This document shows, piece after piece, positions 1 to 14,338 of a stretch of 64,000 nt of DNA. The notes beneath the pieces were generated by a model that was not told the DNA's origin, searched no databases, and worked only from the letters and a program-made list of their open reading frames with translations. The number at the start of each line of letters is the position of its first letter. Positions within the stretch are counted from its first letter, which is position 1. The translations under genes and the position numbers were made by a program. The DNA is from Betaproteobacteria bacterium Ga0077527 (GTDB taxonomy: Bacteria > Pseudomonadota > Gammaproteobacteria > Burkholderiales > SG8-41), in assembly GCA_001464815.1 (NCBI GenBank), contig LNDW01000015.1:486185-550184 (forward strand), in the 5' to 3' direction.

Positions 1-642
1 GGCATGGGCGGCATGGATGCGCTTCACCGTCGAACCCGAATGGTAGAACTGTGTCAGTCCGCCACTGAAGGAAGCGACGAGGCCGATGGTTTCGGCGATG
101 CGCTGCGCACGGTCGGCGCCGTTGAACATCAGGCTCGCCGCGGCAGTGGCCGCGCCGAAGCCGCCGCAGGTGGCGGTACTCTGGAAACCGCGCCGGAAAT
201 GCGAAGGCTGCATGGCAAGACCGATGCGGATCATGTTCTCGTAACCGGCGGCAATCGCGGCGAGGATGCGTTCACCGCTGGACCCACGCGCCTCACCCAC
301 TGCCAGCGCCGCGGAGATCACGATGCAGCCCGGATGCAGCATTGAACCGACGTGTACGTCGTCGGCATCGATGCTGCCGGCATAGGTGCCGTTGATGAAA
401 GTCGCGCGCTCCGGATCCGTGCGGTCCTCCGAAAACAGAATTGTCGAGTGGCCGTTGCCGCCCAGTTCGCGGCCAAGGTTGACCGCCCAGGCACTCCACG
501 GCATGCGTTGCCCGAGCGAGGCCACACGCAGGTAATCCAGCAAAAACACCGTCAGTGCCTCACGCACTGCAGCGGGCAGGGTGGCGTGGTTCACACCCGC
601 AGTGAATTCGGCGAAATGCCGGGTGGCAGGTATTGCACTCAC
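1..642 (-). CDS. MmgE/PrpD family protein, N-terminal part (cut by window edge)
   Basis: The frame is open from a GTG at 642 to the window edge, 214 codons. It shows the family's N-terminal helical domain, including NGTYAGSIDADDVH then GSMLHPG at about residues 84-105, where the family normally carries the conserved Asp-rich and HPG motifs. MmgE/PrpD proteins include 2-methylcitrate dehydratase, cis-aconitate decarboxylase and many uncharacterised carboxylate dehydratases/epimerases, so the substrate cannot be named. The GTG start overlaps the stop of the upstream receptor gene by four bases (GTGA), which supports the start and implies translational coupling. The C-terminal half lies outside the window. 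Family confidence is high, function low. Confidence 0.85.
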   Translation of the reverse strand, partial: MSAIPATRHFAEFTAGVNHATLPAAVREALTVFLLDYLRVASLGQRMPWSAWAVNLGRELGGNGHSTILFSEDRTDPERATFINGTYAGSIDADDVHVGSMLHPGCIVISAALAVGEARGSSGERILAAIAAGYENMIRIGLAMQPSHFRRGFQSTATCGGFGAATAAASLMFNGADRAQRIAETIGLVASFSGGLTQFYHSGSTVKRIHAAHA

Positions 643-1604
643 GGATTGGCCTTGATGTTGGCTTTGGTGATAACCCTGCCCCACTTCTCGTAATCGGCCT
701 TGTGGTACGCCGCCAGCCCTGCGGGTGTTCCGCCCGAAGGCGCAGCGCCATCGAGTGCCAGTGCCTTTTTGATGTCCTCGGTGGCCAGCACCTTGTTGCC
801 GCTGCTGTTGAGTCGCTCGACCATCGCCGCGGGCAGCCCGGCGGGGCCGTAGAGCCCCCACCACTGGCTGGATTCGAAATCCTTGAGCGCGGCCTCGGCC
901 ACGGTCGGCAGCTCCGGCGCGATGGCAATGCGTTTGTCGCTGGTCACCGCCAGCGCCTTCAGCCGCCCGGCACGCACCTGCGCGCCAACGCTGGGGTAGG
1001 CGGCAAACAGCACCGAGACATTGCCGGCGACGGTGTCGATGGTGGCGGGCGCGGCGCCCTTGTACGGCACATGCAGCATCTGCACGCCGGCACGTTGCGC
1101 AAACAACTCGCCGGTGAGGTGGCTCAGCGTGCCCGCACCATTGGAGGCATAGGCGAGCACGCCGGGCCTGGCCTTGGCCAGCGTGATGAATTCGCGCACG
1201 GTCTTCGCCGGCACCGAGGGATGTACGGTCATCACATTCGGCGCGTCGCCGATCTTGATGACCGGTGTGAAGCTGGTGAGCACGTCATAGGCCGCCTTGG
1301 CGCCGAGGTGCGGGTTGATCGAGAGCACGCTCGAAGAGGCGAACAGCAGGTTGTAGCCGTCGGCAGGCGATCGCGCGATGTTCTCGGCGCCGATCACGCC
1401 GCCCGCGCCACCGCGGTTGTCGACGACGATCTGCTGGCCCAGCGCGGCGGAGAGCCGGGTGGTGAAATGGCGCGCGACGATGTCGGCGGCGCCGCCCGCG
1501 GGAAAGGGCACGACCACGCGCAGGGGTTTGTCGGGATAACCCTGCGCCTGCAAGAGTGCCGGCGACAGGGCAAGCGCGGATAACACCGCGGCGATGATTT
1601 TCAT
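639..1604 (-). CDS. Bug/TctC-family tripartite tricarboxylate transporter substrate-binding protein
   Basis: This is a 321-residue periplasmic solute receptor. Residues 1-20 form a Sec signal peptide (MKIIAAVLSALALSPALLQA), followed by the family hallmark KPLRVVVPFPAGG near residues 27-39. I chose the ATG at 1604 because a GGAGA ribosome-binding site lies just upstream and the signal peptide begins there; the frame stays open farther upstream but that extension is arginine/proline-rich and unlike a leader. Betaproteobacteria carry many such orphan receptors for carboxylates, usually without neighbouring TctA/TctB membrane genes, as here. It is coupled to the MmgE/PrpD gene, which suggests that both handle the same organic acid; that link is inference. 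Confidence 0.93.
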   Translation of the reverse strand: MKIIAAVLSALALSPALLQAQGYPDKPLRVVVPFPAGGAADIVARHFTTRLSAALGQQIVVDNRGGAGGVIGAENIARSPADGYNLLFASSSVLSINPHLGAKAAYDVLTSFTPVIKIGDAPNVMTVHPSVPAKTVREFITLAKARPGVLAYASNGAGTLSHLTGELFAQRAGVQMLHVPYKGAAPATIDTVAGNVSVLFAAYPSVGAQVRAGRLKALAVTSDKRIAIAPELPTVAEAALKDFESSQWWGLYGPAGLPAAMVERLNSSGNKVLATEDIKKALALDGAAPSGGTPAGLAAYHKADYEKWGRVITKANIKANP

Positions 1605-1713
1605 GGTCAATCTCCGGAAATGCCGCGGCGCCGGAACTGGCGCAGCCTTAGAGCGGCGGATTGTAGTCATTGCCGGGGAGTGATGGCGCCCGGATTGCAC
1701 ATCGTGGGCGCGC

Positions 1714-2748
1714 TCAGCCCATCAACAGGGCTGCCCTGCCGGTGACCTCGCCCTTTTCAAGGCGCTGGTGAATCTCCTCGGCCTTGCTGAAGTGCACCTT
1801 CTCCGTCACCAGCGGTTTGAGATCACCGCGTGCCACCAGCTCCAGCGACTCGATCACTTCCTGCCGCGTCGCATAACGGCTGCCCATGACCTCGATTTCC
1901 TTGCGCATGATCGAGGGGCCGTCGGCATCGAAGCGCGCGCTGTTGCCGGCGAGCAGCACCAGGCGGCCGCCGAAGTTGAGGCCGCCGATTGCCGACTCGA
2001 TGCTGTCCTTGCTGCAGACATAGTCGAACACCACATCGACACCCTTGCCGCCGGTCATGTCCTTCAGTTGCTCCGACACCTGACCGCCCGCGGCATCAAT
2101 CGCCGCATCGGCACCGCACTTGAGGCAGCTTTCAAACTTGCTGGCACGGGTATCGACGGCAATGACTTTGCGTGCATGCGCCCAGCGCGACACCATCAGC
2201 ATGTGTATGCCGAGGCCGCCGCCGGCGCCGATCACGGCCACCGTGTCGGTGGGCATCACCCGCGCCTTGCGCGTGACTTTCAGCGGCGTCGCGATGGCAT
2301 CGCAGATCACGCCGACCTCGGCGGGCTGCTGTTTCCACGGCAGGCCTTCGGGCAGCGGGATGAAATTCTGCGCCGGCAACTTGATGTATTCGGCATAACC
2401 GCCGTCGCACTCACGGCCGACGTAGCCACCGAAGTTCTCGCACAGCGTTTCGCGGTCGATGCGGCACCAGTAGCAGTGGCCGCAGGTGAAATAGAAATAG
2501 GCGGTCACCGCGTCGCCGGCCCTGAGCCGGGTCACGCCGGCACCTGTGGCGACGATCTCGGCGGTGATCTCGTGGCCGAGGATGCGCGGATACTGCACCG
2601 GCACCCGCCCCGAACGCACATGGTGGATGGTGAGCCCGGCGCCGCAGGCGAGCACGCGCGCCACCGCCTCGCCGGGGCCCGGCACCGGATCGGGCACAGT
2701 CTCCAGCACCAGCGGCTGGTTCTTTCCCTTCAGCAACATCGCTTTCAT
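1714..2748 (-). CDS. Zinc-dependent alcohol dehydrogenase family protein
   Basis: A medium-chain dehydrogenase/reductase of 344 residues, the usual size. The GroES-like domain has the catalytic-zinc candidates Cys35 and the GHE motif (His59, Glu60). The structural zinc loop has four cysteines (89, 92, 95, 103). The Rossmann NAD(P)-binding motif GAGGGLG is at 174-180. A GGGAGG ribosome-binding site precedes the ATG. It lies upstream of the Bug receptor in the same direction, separated by about 110 bp, so it may belong to the same catabolic cluster. The residues after the catalytic cysteine (CGAGLT) differ from the common CGxCxxD pattern, so the substrate class is uncertain; similar proteins are annotated generically as alcohol dehydrogenase. 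Confidence 0.9.
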   Translation of the reverse strand: MKAMLLKGKNQPLVLETVPDPVPGPGEAVARVLACGAGLTIHHVRSGRVPVQYPRILGHEITAEIVATGAGVTRLRAGDAVTAYFYFTCGHCYWCRIDRETLCENFGGYVGRECDGGYAEYIKLPAQNFIPLPEGLPWKQQPAEVGVICDAIATPLKVTRKARVMPTDTVAVIGAGGGLGIHMLMVSRWAHARKVIAVDTRASKFESCLKCGADAAIDAAGGQVSEQLKDMTGGKGVDVVFDYVCSKDSIESAIGGLNFGGRLVLLAGNSARFDADGPSIMRKEIEVMGSRYATRQEVIESLELVARGDLKPLVTEKVHFSKAEEIHQRLEKGEVTGRAALLMG

Positions 2749-2813
2749 CGCATTTCCTCCCGCGGCGAATGCTACCGCAGGTAGCCTTGGCTGCGGCTTG
2801 CGTATGATGGGAC

Positions 2814-3371
2814 ATGGCCACCACCCGCAACGACCGCATGACCCGCGCCGGACTGTTCGCCGCAGCGGCGATCGCGCTGATCCTGCTGTTTCATGCCCTG
2901 CTCAGCCCGGTGCCGCCGCGCAGCCCCTCGCCGGCGCAATGGCAGACGCCCACGGCCGGCTGGGCGCTGCCCCTGCCCGAACGCGCCGCGGCTGCGGGCA
3001 TCGGCGCCGACGATGTGCGCTACCTGCAGCAGGGCGGGGACCTGCGCATCGACCTGCGCCGGCTGGTGGTGGAAAAACACCCCGCGGTGGCGGAGTTGCG
3101 CGTGCTGGCCATCACGCTGCGCGTCGAGCCCGAGCGCCATACGCCGCGCGAAGCCCAGGCGATGGAGGCCGTGCTCACCCGCGAACGCCCGGTACTGCTG
3201 CGCACCACCGCCTCCTTCATCATCAGGGACGGCATCGCCTGCCTGCAGCAGGGCCACTGCGGCTACCGCATCGAGCTGACCCTGCGCGAACCCGATGGCC
3301 GCATCACGGTGGAGCGCAGCGCGAAACTCGCCATTCCGCAAAAACCGGTGGTGATAGCCCCGAAAAAATAA
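2814..3371 (+). CDS. Membrane-anchored hypothetical protein
   Basis: I do not recognise this 185-residue protein. A short basic N-terminus is followed by one hydrophobic segment (about residues 12-34), after which the chain is Pro-rich and then a roughly 130-residue soluble domain with an amphipathic alternation of Leu/Val/Arg; two cysteines occur late (in IACLQQGHCGY). This suggests a single-pass inner-membrane protein with a periplasmic domain. The start could also be the ATG at 2838, eight codons in, which keeps the membrane segment. It stands divergent from the alcohol dehydrogenase (65 bp between the starts) and about 140 bp ahead of the large uvrA gene. Coding statistics look normal for the region. 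Confidence 0.65.
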   Translation: MATTRNDRMTRAGLFAAAAIALILLFHALLSPVPPRSPSPAQWQTPTAGWALPLPERAAAAGIGADDVRYLQQGGDLRIDLRRLVVEKHPAVAELRVLAITLRVEPERHTPREAQAMEAVLTRERPVLLRTTASFIIRDGIACLQQGHCGYRIELTLREPDGRITVERSAKLAIPQKPVVIAPKK

Positions 3372-3508
3372 GCACTTAGCGGAATTGTCACGATATTGCC
3401 GCTGTCGCTCCGGGACGCGCAAAACAAAGCCGGTACAATCTGCCCACCTTGCGCGGCTGCCGTCTGTATCGCGCGCCACCCACTCCGCCTCATCCTCCAC
3501 TCGCCGCC

Positions 3509-9144
<5,636 letters not shown>

Positions 9145-9148
<4 letters not shown>

Positions 9149-9804
9149 AACGGCACGCACTGCTTTTCTTGCTAATGCTGGTCGCCACGATGGCGCTGGC
9201 GCAAGCACCGGAACGCGATCAGGCGCTGATTGCCGCGGCTGGCCGCGGCGACACGGTCACAGCACAGCGTTTGCTCAAGGAAGGCGCCTCTCTGCTGGCC
9301 CGGGACAGCGCAGGCCGCACTGCGCTGGTCGCCGCCGCCTACGGCAATCATGTCGAAACCGCCGGCGCACTGATGGCAGCCGGGGCCAGCCCGAATGTAA
9401 AGGACACCGTCGGCCGCAGCGCCTTCATGGTCGCCGCGGTCTACGGTCACCTCGAGCTGCTGCGACTGACCCTGAAACACGGCGCCGACATCCATACCCT
9501 CAACCAGTATGGCGGCACTGCGCTGATTCCCGCCTCGCATTACGGCCATGTCGAAGTGGTGCGCGAGCTGCTGCAAACAAAAATCAACGTCAATCACGTC
9601 AACCGCCTCGGCTGGACCGCGCTGATCGAGGCGGTGATCCTCGGTGACGGCGGGGCGCGGCATACCGAGATCGTGCGCCTGCTGCTGGCGAGCGGCGCGG
9701 ATGCCGGCATCGCCGACCGTGACGGCGTGACGCCACTGGCGCATGCAAGAAGGCTGCGTTTCTCCGAAATCATCCGCCTGCTGGAAAAAGCCGGCGCGCG
9801 CTGA
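9145..9804 (+). CDS. Exported ankyrin-repeat protein
   Basis: A 219-residue protein with a clear signal peptide (about residues 1-21, ending ALAQA), so it should act in the periplasm or beyond. The rest consists of about six ankyrin repeats: repeated blocks of the type G-TAL--A--GH-E-V--LL--GA-, beginning near residue 26 and running to the C-terminus. Ankyrin repeats are protein-binding scaffolds; the partner is unknown. Its ATG overlaps the uvrA stop codon (ATGA), so translation is probably coupled to the excinuclease gene even though the two products should end up in different compartments. Confidence 0.88.
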
Positions 9805-9871
9805 AGCGGCGCCAGGTCTTGGCGGTCATCGTGGCTGTGATCCTGATGATCGATGAGCGCAATGCGCATCC

Positions 9872-9877
9872 TATAAT
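9872..9877 (+). promoter_or_regulatory. Candidate sigma-70 -10 element for the pirin gene
   Basis: A perfect TATAAT hexamer lies 27 bases ahead of the pirin GTG, after the end of the ankyrin gene. No good -35 hexamer is seen at 16-18 bases upstream, so this rests on the -10 element and its position only. Confidence 0.4.
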
Positions 9878-9904
9878 CCGCCTTGATTCCCGAAGGAGCC
9901 ACCG

Positions 9905-10777
9905 GTGATTGCCCAGATACTCAAAGCCCACACCAAGGACCTCGGCGACGGCTTCGAGGTGCGCCGCCTGCTGCCCGCGGCAACACGACGCACGGTGGGC
10001 CCGTTCATTTTTTTCGACCACATGGGCCCGGTGCGCTTTGCACCTGGGCAGGCCATCGACGTGCGACCACACCCGCATATCGGACTCGCCACCGTGACCT
10101 ATCTGTTCGAAGGCGCGCTGATGCACCGCGACAGCCTGGGCTGTGTCCAGCACATCACCCCGGGAGACGTGAACTGGATGACCGCCGGCCACGGCATCGT
10201 GCACAGCGAGCGCAGCCCCGATGACGAGCGCGGCACGACACGTACGCTGCACGGCATCCAGATCTGGGTTGCACTGCCGCAGGCCGACGAAAGCACCGAG
10301 CCGGCTTTTTCGCATCATGCCCGCGCCTCGCTGCCGGTGCTGCCATTGGCCAACGCGGAACTGCGCCTGATTGCCGGCAAGGGCTGGGGCCTGCAGTCAC
10401 CGGTGAAAACTTTTGCGCCAATGATCTACGCCGCGCTTGAAGCCACCGGCGCGACCCGGCTCGAGCTGCCGGCGGAACACGCCGAGCGCGCGATCTACGT
10501 GGTTGAAGGTGAAGTCAGCGCCGGCAGGACCGTTGTTGAACCGCGGACAGTCGCGGTATTCGAACCCGGCACCGCGGTCACCCTCAGCTGCGCAGCAGCC
10601 GCAAGGGTGATGATTTTTGGTGGCGCACCACTCGACGGCGAGCGTTTCATCAACTGGAATTTCGTCGCCAGCCGGCGCGAGATGATCGATGAAGCCCGCA
10701 CACGCTGGCGCGAACAGCGTTTCCCGCGGGTACCCGGCGAGACCGAATTCATCCCGCTGCCGGATACCGCGCGCTGA
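9905..10777 (+). CDS. Pirin family protein
   Basis: A 290-residue double-cupin protein. The N-terminal cupin has HPHIG (His56, His58) and [10 protein letters not shown] (His100, Glu102), matching the four-residue metal site known for pirins. Bacterial pirins are iron-binding cupins; some act as quercetin 2,3-dioxygenases and others modulate metabolism or redox responses, so the specific role is open. Translation starts at a GTG with an AAGGAG ribosome-binding site at good spacing. The C-terminal cupin lacks an obvious metal site, as is usual. It appears to be a single gene ahead of pdxH. Confidence 0.92.
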   Translation: MIAQILKAHTKDLGDGFEVRRLLPAATRRTVGPFIFFDHMGPVRFAPGQAIDVRPHPHIGLATVTYLFEGALMHRDSLGCVQHITPGDVNWMTAGHGIVHSERSPDDERGTTRTLHGIQIWVALPQADESTEPAFSHHARASLPVLPLANAELRLIAGKGWGLQSPVKTFAPMIYAALEATGATRLELPAEHAERAIYVVEGEVSAGRTVVEPRTVAVFEPGTAVTLSCAAAARVMIFGGAPLDGERFINWNFVASRREMIDEARTRWREQRFPRVPGETEFIPLPDTAR

Positions 10778-10824
10778 ACGGTACAATCATTCCTCAATCG
10801 CAGCATCCCTGTCCGGAGCCAGAA

Positions 10825-11457
10825 TTGGATATCGCATCAATACGCAGCGAATACCTGCGCGCCAGCCTCGATGAAAGCAGCGTCGCCACCGACCCCTTCG
10901 AGCAGTTCCGGCGGTGGTTCGACGAGGCGCTGCGCGCCGAACTTCCGGTGGCCAATGCAATGACCCTGGCCACCTGTGACGCCACCGGCAAACCCGCGGC
11001 ACGCATTGTGCTGCTCAAGGGCATAGACGACCGCGGTCCGGTGTTTTTCACCAACTACCTGAGCCGCAAGGGCCGCGAGCTCGCGGCCAATCCCCAGGCG
11101 GCACTGCTGTTCTACTGGGCCGAGCTGGAGCGCGAGCTGCGTGTCGAGGGCCACATTGAAAAAGTGACCCCCGCGGAATCCGATGACTATTTTGCCAGCC
11201 GCCCGCTGGGCAGCCGCCATGCGGCGGTGGCCTCGCCGCAAAGCGAGGTGGTGGCCAGCCGCGGCGAACTCGAATCACGCTACGCGGAAGCTCTTGCGCG
11301 CGGTGGTGACAACCCGCGGCGGCCGCCACACTGGGGCGGCTACCGCCTGCTGCCGCATAGTTTCGAGTTCTGGCAGGGGCGGCCGAGCCGCCTGCACGAC
11401 CGCCTGCTCTACACACGCGGCACGCCGGGCTGGTTGCTGTCTCGCCTCGCCCCCTGA
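10825..11457 (+). CDS. pdxH: Pyridoxamine/pyridoxine 5'-phosphate oxidase
   Basis: This FMN-dependent enzyme oxidises pyridoxine 5'-phosphate or pyridoxamine 5'-phosphate to pyridoxal 5'-phosphate, the last step of vitamin B6 cofactor synthesis. At 210 residues it is full length. Family segments are visible in order: the FMN-binding core [12 protein letters not shown] followed by FFTNY, the [10 protein letters not shown] block, and the C-terminal [12 protein letters not shown] with the terminal RL-P ending. The start is a TTG at 10825, the only position that gives the standard N-terminus [20 protein letters not shown] hexamer about 35 bases upstream could be its -10 element. Confidence 0.96.
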   Translation: MDIASIRSEYLRASLDESSVATDPFEQFRRWFDEALRAELPVANAMTLATCDATGKPAARIVLLKGIDDRGPVFFTNYLSRKGRELAANPQAALLFYWAELERELRVEGHIEKVTPAESDDYFASRPLGSRHAAVASPQSEVVASRGELESRYAEALARGGDNPRRPPHWGGYRLLPHSFEFWQGRPSRLHDRLLYTRGTPGWLLSRLAP

Positions 11458-11480
11458 ATGCTGCCCGCCCATCCCCGGTT

Positions 11481-12380
11481 TTGACCACCACAACTTCAGC
11501 GTCCCGCAACTGGGACGCGCTGCTTGCCTGGTATTTCGTCACGGTCTGGGGCTGCGGTTTTCTTGCCACCAAGCTCGGCCTGCAGCACGCCGCGCCCTTC
11601 ACCTTTCTCGCGTTGCGCTTCGCCTTCGGCATCGTCTGCCTGTCGCTGCTGGTGCTGGTGCTGCGTCCGCGCTGGCCGGCGAGCCGCGCCGAATGGGGGC
11701 ATGTCATCGTTGCCGGCCTGCTGATGCATACCGTTCACCTCGGCGGCAGCCATTATGCGCAGTATCTCGGGCTTTCAGCGGGCATCACCGCGGTGCTGCT
11801 GTCGGTGCAGCCGCTGCTCACCGCGATCATCGCCGGGCGCTGGCTGGGTGAGAATCTGCGCCCGCTGCAGTGGACCGGCGTCGCCATCGGCCTGGCCGGT
11901 GTCACACTGATCGTCTGGCACAAGGTTGATGTCGATGAAGCCACCTTCGGTGCGCTGGTCGCGGTGCTGTTCGGCCTTGCCGGTGTCACCGCTGGCAGCC
12001 TCTACCAGCGCGCGTGGTGCCCGCAGACCGACCTGCGCGTGTCGGCGCTGCTGCAGTTCGTCAGCAATTTCATCGTGCTGGTGCCGCTGGCCTGGTTCAT
12101 CGAGGGCGCGGTGGTGCGCTGGTCCTGGTCGCTCGCAGGTTCCATCGTGTTCCTGGTGATCGGCGCATCGATCCTCGCGGTGAATGCCTTTCACACGCTG
12201 ATGCGCCGCGGCCAGGCCACCCGGGTCAGCAGCCTGATCTACCTGACGCCGATTTTTGCGGTGGCGCTCGAACTGCCGATGTTCGGCGTGGTGCCGAGCC
12301 TGCTCTCGCTCGCCGGCATCGTGGTGACCTGCCTCGGCGTGGCCATGGTATCGCTGGCGCCGCGCCGCCCTCCTTCCTGA
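11481..12380 (+). CDS. EamA/DMT-family transporter
   Basis: A 299-residue inner-membrane protein with about ten hydrophobic segments arranged as two EamA repeats; the family's conserved GCGF-A-K-G and LEP-type positions (near residues 21-30 and 269-272, LELP) are present. DMT transporters export or exchange small metabolites such as amino acids or sugars; nothing here identifies the substrate. The start is a TTG just after the pdxH stop (23 bp). The stop is followed two bases later by the ATG of the MFS gene, so the two are probably co-transcribed. Confidence 0.88.
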   Translation: MTTTTSASRNWDALLAWYFVTVWGCGFLATKLGLQHAAPFTFLALRFAFGIVCLSLLVLVLRPRWPASRAEWGHVIVAGLLMHTVHLGGSHYAQYLGLSAGITAVLLSVQPLLTAIIAGRWLGENLRPLQWTGVAIGLAGVTLIVWHKVDVDEATFGALVAVLFGLAGVTAGSLYQRAWCPQTDLRVSALLQFVSNFIVLVPLAWFIEGAVVRWSWSLAGSIVFLVIGASILAVNAFHTLMRRGQATRVSSLIYLTPIFAVALELPMFGVVPSLLSLAGIVVTCLGVAMVSLAPRRPPS

Positions 12381-12382
12381 AA

Positions 12383-13508
12383 ATGCGCCTCGTCATCACC
12401 CTGACCATTCTGCTGCACCTGGCTTTTGCCGGCAGCCGCGTGACCTTGTCACTCTATGCCCTGCAGCTGGGCGCCACCGCGATGACGGTGGGCCTGCTGA
12501 TCTCCTTGCTCGCGGCGCTGCCGCTATTGTTCTCGGTGGGCTGGGGCCGCAGCATTGACCGCATCGGCGTGCGCAAGCCGCTGCTGATCGGCGCCTGCTC
12601 GGTACTGGCAGCGGTGATGCTTGCCGCGGCGGTGCCGAGCCTCGGCATGCTGTTCGTCGCCAGCGCGGTGATCGGCAGCGGTTTCATGCTGGTGCACATC
12701 TGCGTCAACCAGATGGCCGGGCTGCTCGGCGAACCGCATGAACGCCCGCGAAATTTCAGCCTGCTCGCGCTGGCGTTTTCGACCTCTGGTTTTTCTCGGG
12801 CCGATGCTCTCCGGCTTCGCCATTGATGCCGTCGGCCACCGCACGACCTTCCTGCTGCTCGGCCTCAGCGCGGTGGCTGCGATCGTGCTGATGCTGCACA
12901 AACCGGCGATGCCGCAACCGGCACCGGGTTCGCGCGAAACGGCCGGCGAAAAGCGCCGTATCGCCGACCTGTGGCGCATCCGCGGCCTGCGCCGCGCCTT
13001 TGTCGCCAGCGCGGTGCTGTCAATGGCCTGGGACCTGTTCACCTTTGTCGTTCCGATTCACGGCACCCGCCTCGGCCTGTCGGCCTCGGTGATCGGATTG
13101 ATCCTGGGATGTTTCGGCGGGGCGATTTTCCTGGTGCGGCTGATCCTGCCGCTGATGGTGCACCGGCTGCGTGAATGGCCGCTGCTGATCGGCGCGATGG
13201 TCGCGACCGGCACGGCGATGCTGGTGTTTCCGCTGCTGTCCAGCGTCCCGCTGCTGATGCTGACGGCTTTTCTGCTCGGACTGGCGATCGGCGGCACCCA
13301 GCCGATGATCATGGCCGTGCTCTACAACGCGGCGCCTGCGGGCCGCGGCGGCGAAGTGGTCGGCGTGCGCACCTTCCTGCTCAACCTGACCCAGGCCGGG
13401 ATGCCGCTGCTGTTCGGCATCGCCGGCTCGGCGCTGGGCATGACGCCGGTGTTCTGGGTGATGACGGCAATCCTTCTTGCCGGCAGCGCCTACAGCGCGC
13501 GGCGCTGA
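12383..13508 (+). pseudogene. MFS transporter interrupted by a one-base frameshift
   Basis: Two adjacent frames together encode one major facilitator protein of about 374 residues with 11-12 hydrophobic segments. The first frame starts at the ATG at 12383 and runs through the N-terminal helices and the loop motif GRSIDRIGVRKP; it leaves the family pattern after NFSLLALAFSTSGF. The second frame resumes with LGPMLSGFAIDAVGHRTT and continues to the stop at 13508. The break falls at a run of five T (12790-12794); removing one T restores a continuous protein. This may be a real inactivating mutation or a homopolymer sequencing/assembly error. The substrate is unknown. Confidence 0.85.
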
Positions 13509-13536
13509 ACGTTCCGCCAGGAAGTAACGCCAAAAA

Positions 13537-13562
13537 AAACGGGACGCCTTGGCGCCCCGTTT
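13537..13562. terminator. Bidirectional rho-independent terminator
   Basis: An A-rich stretch, a GC stem with one mismatch (arms AAACGGGACGCC and GGCGCCCCGTTT, TT loop) and flanking A/T runs lie between the convergent MFS and SWIB genes. It can serve both. Confidence 0.8.
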
Positions 13563-13579
13563 AATCAAGCGGAATCCGC

Positions 13580-13894
13580 TTATTTCAGGTGCTTGTTGAC
13601 CAGCTTGGTCATTTCAAACATCGACACCTGTTTCTTGCCGCCGAAAACTTCTTTCAGCTTCTCGTCAGCATTGATGTTGCGGCGGTTCTTGCTGTCCTGC
13701 AGGCCGTGTTTCTTGATGTAGGCCCAGATTTTCTTGGTGACTTCGGTGCGCGGCTGAGCGCTGTTGCCGATCACCGCACCGAGCGCTGCGCTCGGCTGCA
13801 TGGCCTTCATGAAGGCGGCATTCGGTTTGCGCTTCGCTGCGGCTTTTTTCTTTTTCGCAGCCGGTTTTTTGGTAGCTTTTTTCTTTGCAGCCAT
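13580..13894 (-). CDS. SWIB/MDM2-domain protein with histone-H1-like basic tail
   Basis: A 104-residue protein. Residues 1-24 are almost only Lys, Ala, Thr, Pro and Arg (MAAKKKATKKPAAKKKK and onward), like the C-terminal tails of histone H1. Residues about 28-104 form a SWIB domain (PSAALGAVIG, then TKKIWAYIKKHGLQD, KLKEVFGG and FEMTKLVNKHL). SWIB domains in bacteria are found in Chlamydiae and several proteobacteria and are thought to bind chromatin-like DNA or partner proteins; the exact role is not established. A GGGAG ribosome-binding site sits 8-9 bases before the ATG. It is monocistronic and faces a terminator. The tail closely resembles the 20-residue peptide encoded at 56402. Confidence 0.92.
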   Translation of the reverse strand: MAAKKKATKKPAAKKKKAAAKRKPNAAFMKAMQPSAALGAVIGNSAQPRTEVTKKIWAYIKKHGLQDSKNRRNINADEKLKEVFGGKKQVSMFEMTKLVNKHLK

Positions 13895-14338
13895 CAGTGG
13901 ATCTCCCGTTAAGTGACTGGATGAATCAGGTTTAAATCAGCTCGAATTACAAGGTTGTTTGCGGTTGCTTGCGATTTCTCTGCTTGCCGTGAATGCACGG
14001 TGACGAGAGGATGCCGAGGGAAAATCCCTTTGTCAACGATTTTCCAGAGGGAAAACCGGCGTTACCGCAGGGGAAAACAGCAGTGGCTTAACGCTGATGA
14101 AGTCAGTGTGTACCAACCGGAAACCGCAGACTGAAACCGCGGCGATTGGAATTCGCCTAGAATCCGCCGGTGACCGTGGTCGCAGACAACATCGCGGCGA
14201 CGGCGCAAGAGCAGAAACAAATCAATGACCTAGTCGAGGCATTTCGATGGGTTGTCGGCATGTTTTCGAATCCCAGCGATTCCGCGCTGCGTCGCCGCAC
14301 GGTGACAGTACGCGGCATCGCTATTAGCGCGGCACCCC
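13895..14338. promoter_or_regulatory. Non-coding gap upstream of the SWIB gene with GGGAAAA repeats
   Basis: This 444-base gap separates the divergent SWIB and DUF72 genes. It contains three direct copies of a GAGGGAAAA-like element (14016-14024, 14047-14055, and AGGGGAAAA at 14069-14077) and a perfect 8-base inverted repeat, GGAAAATC at 14019-14026 with GATTTTCC at 14038-14045. The repeats lie 120-185 bases upstream of the SWIB start, a plausible place for regulator binding. A TAGAAT hexamer at 14158 could be a -10 element reading right. No convincing gene is present. Confidence 0.4.
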
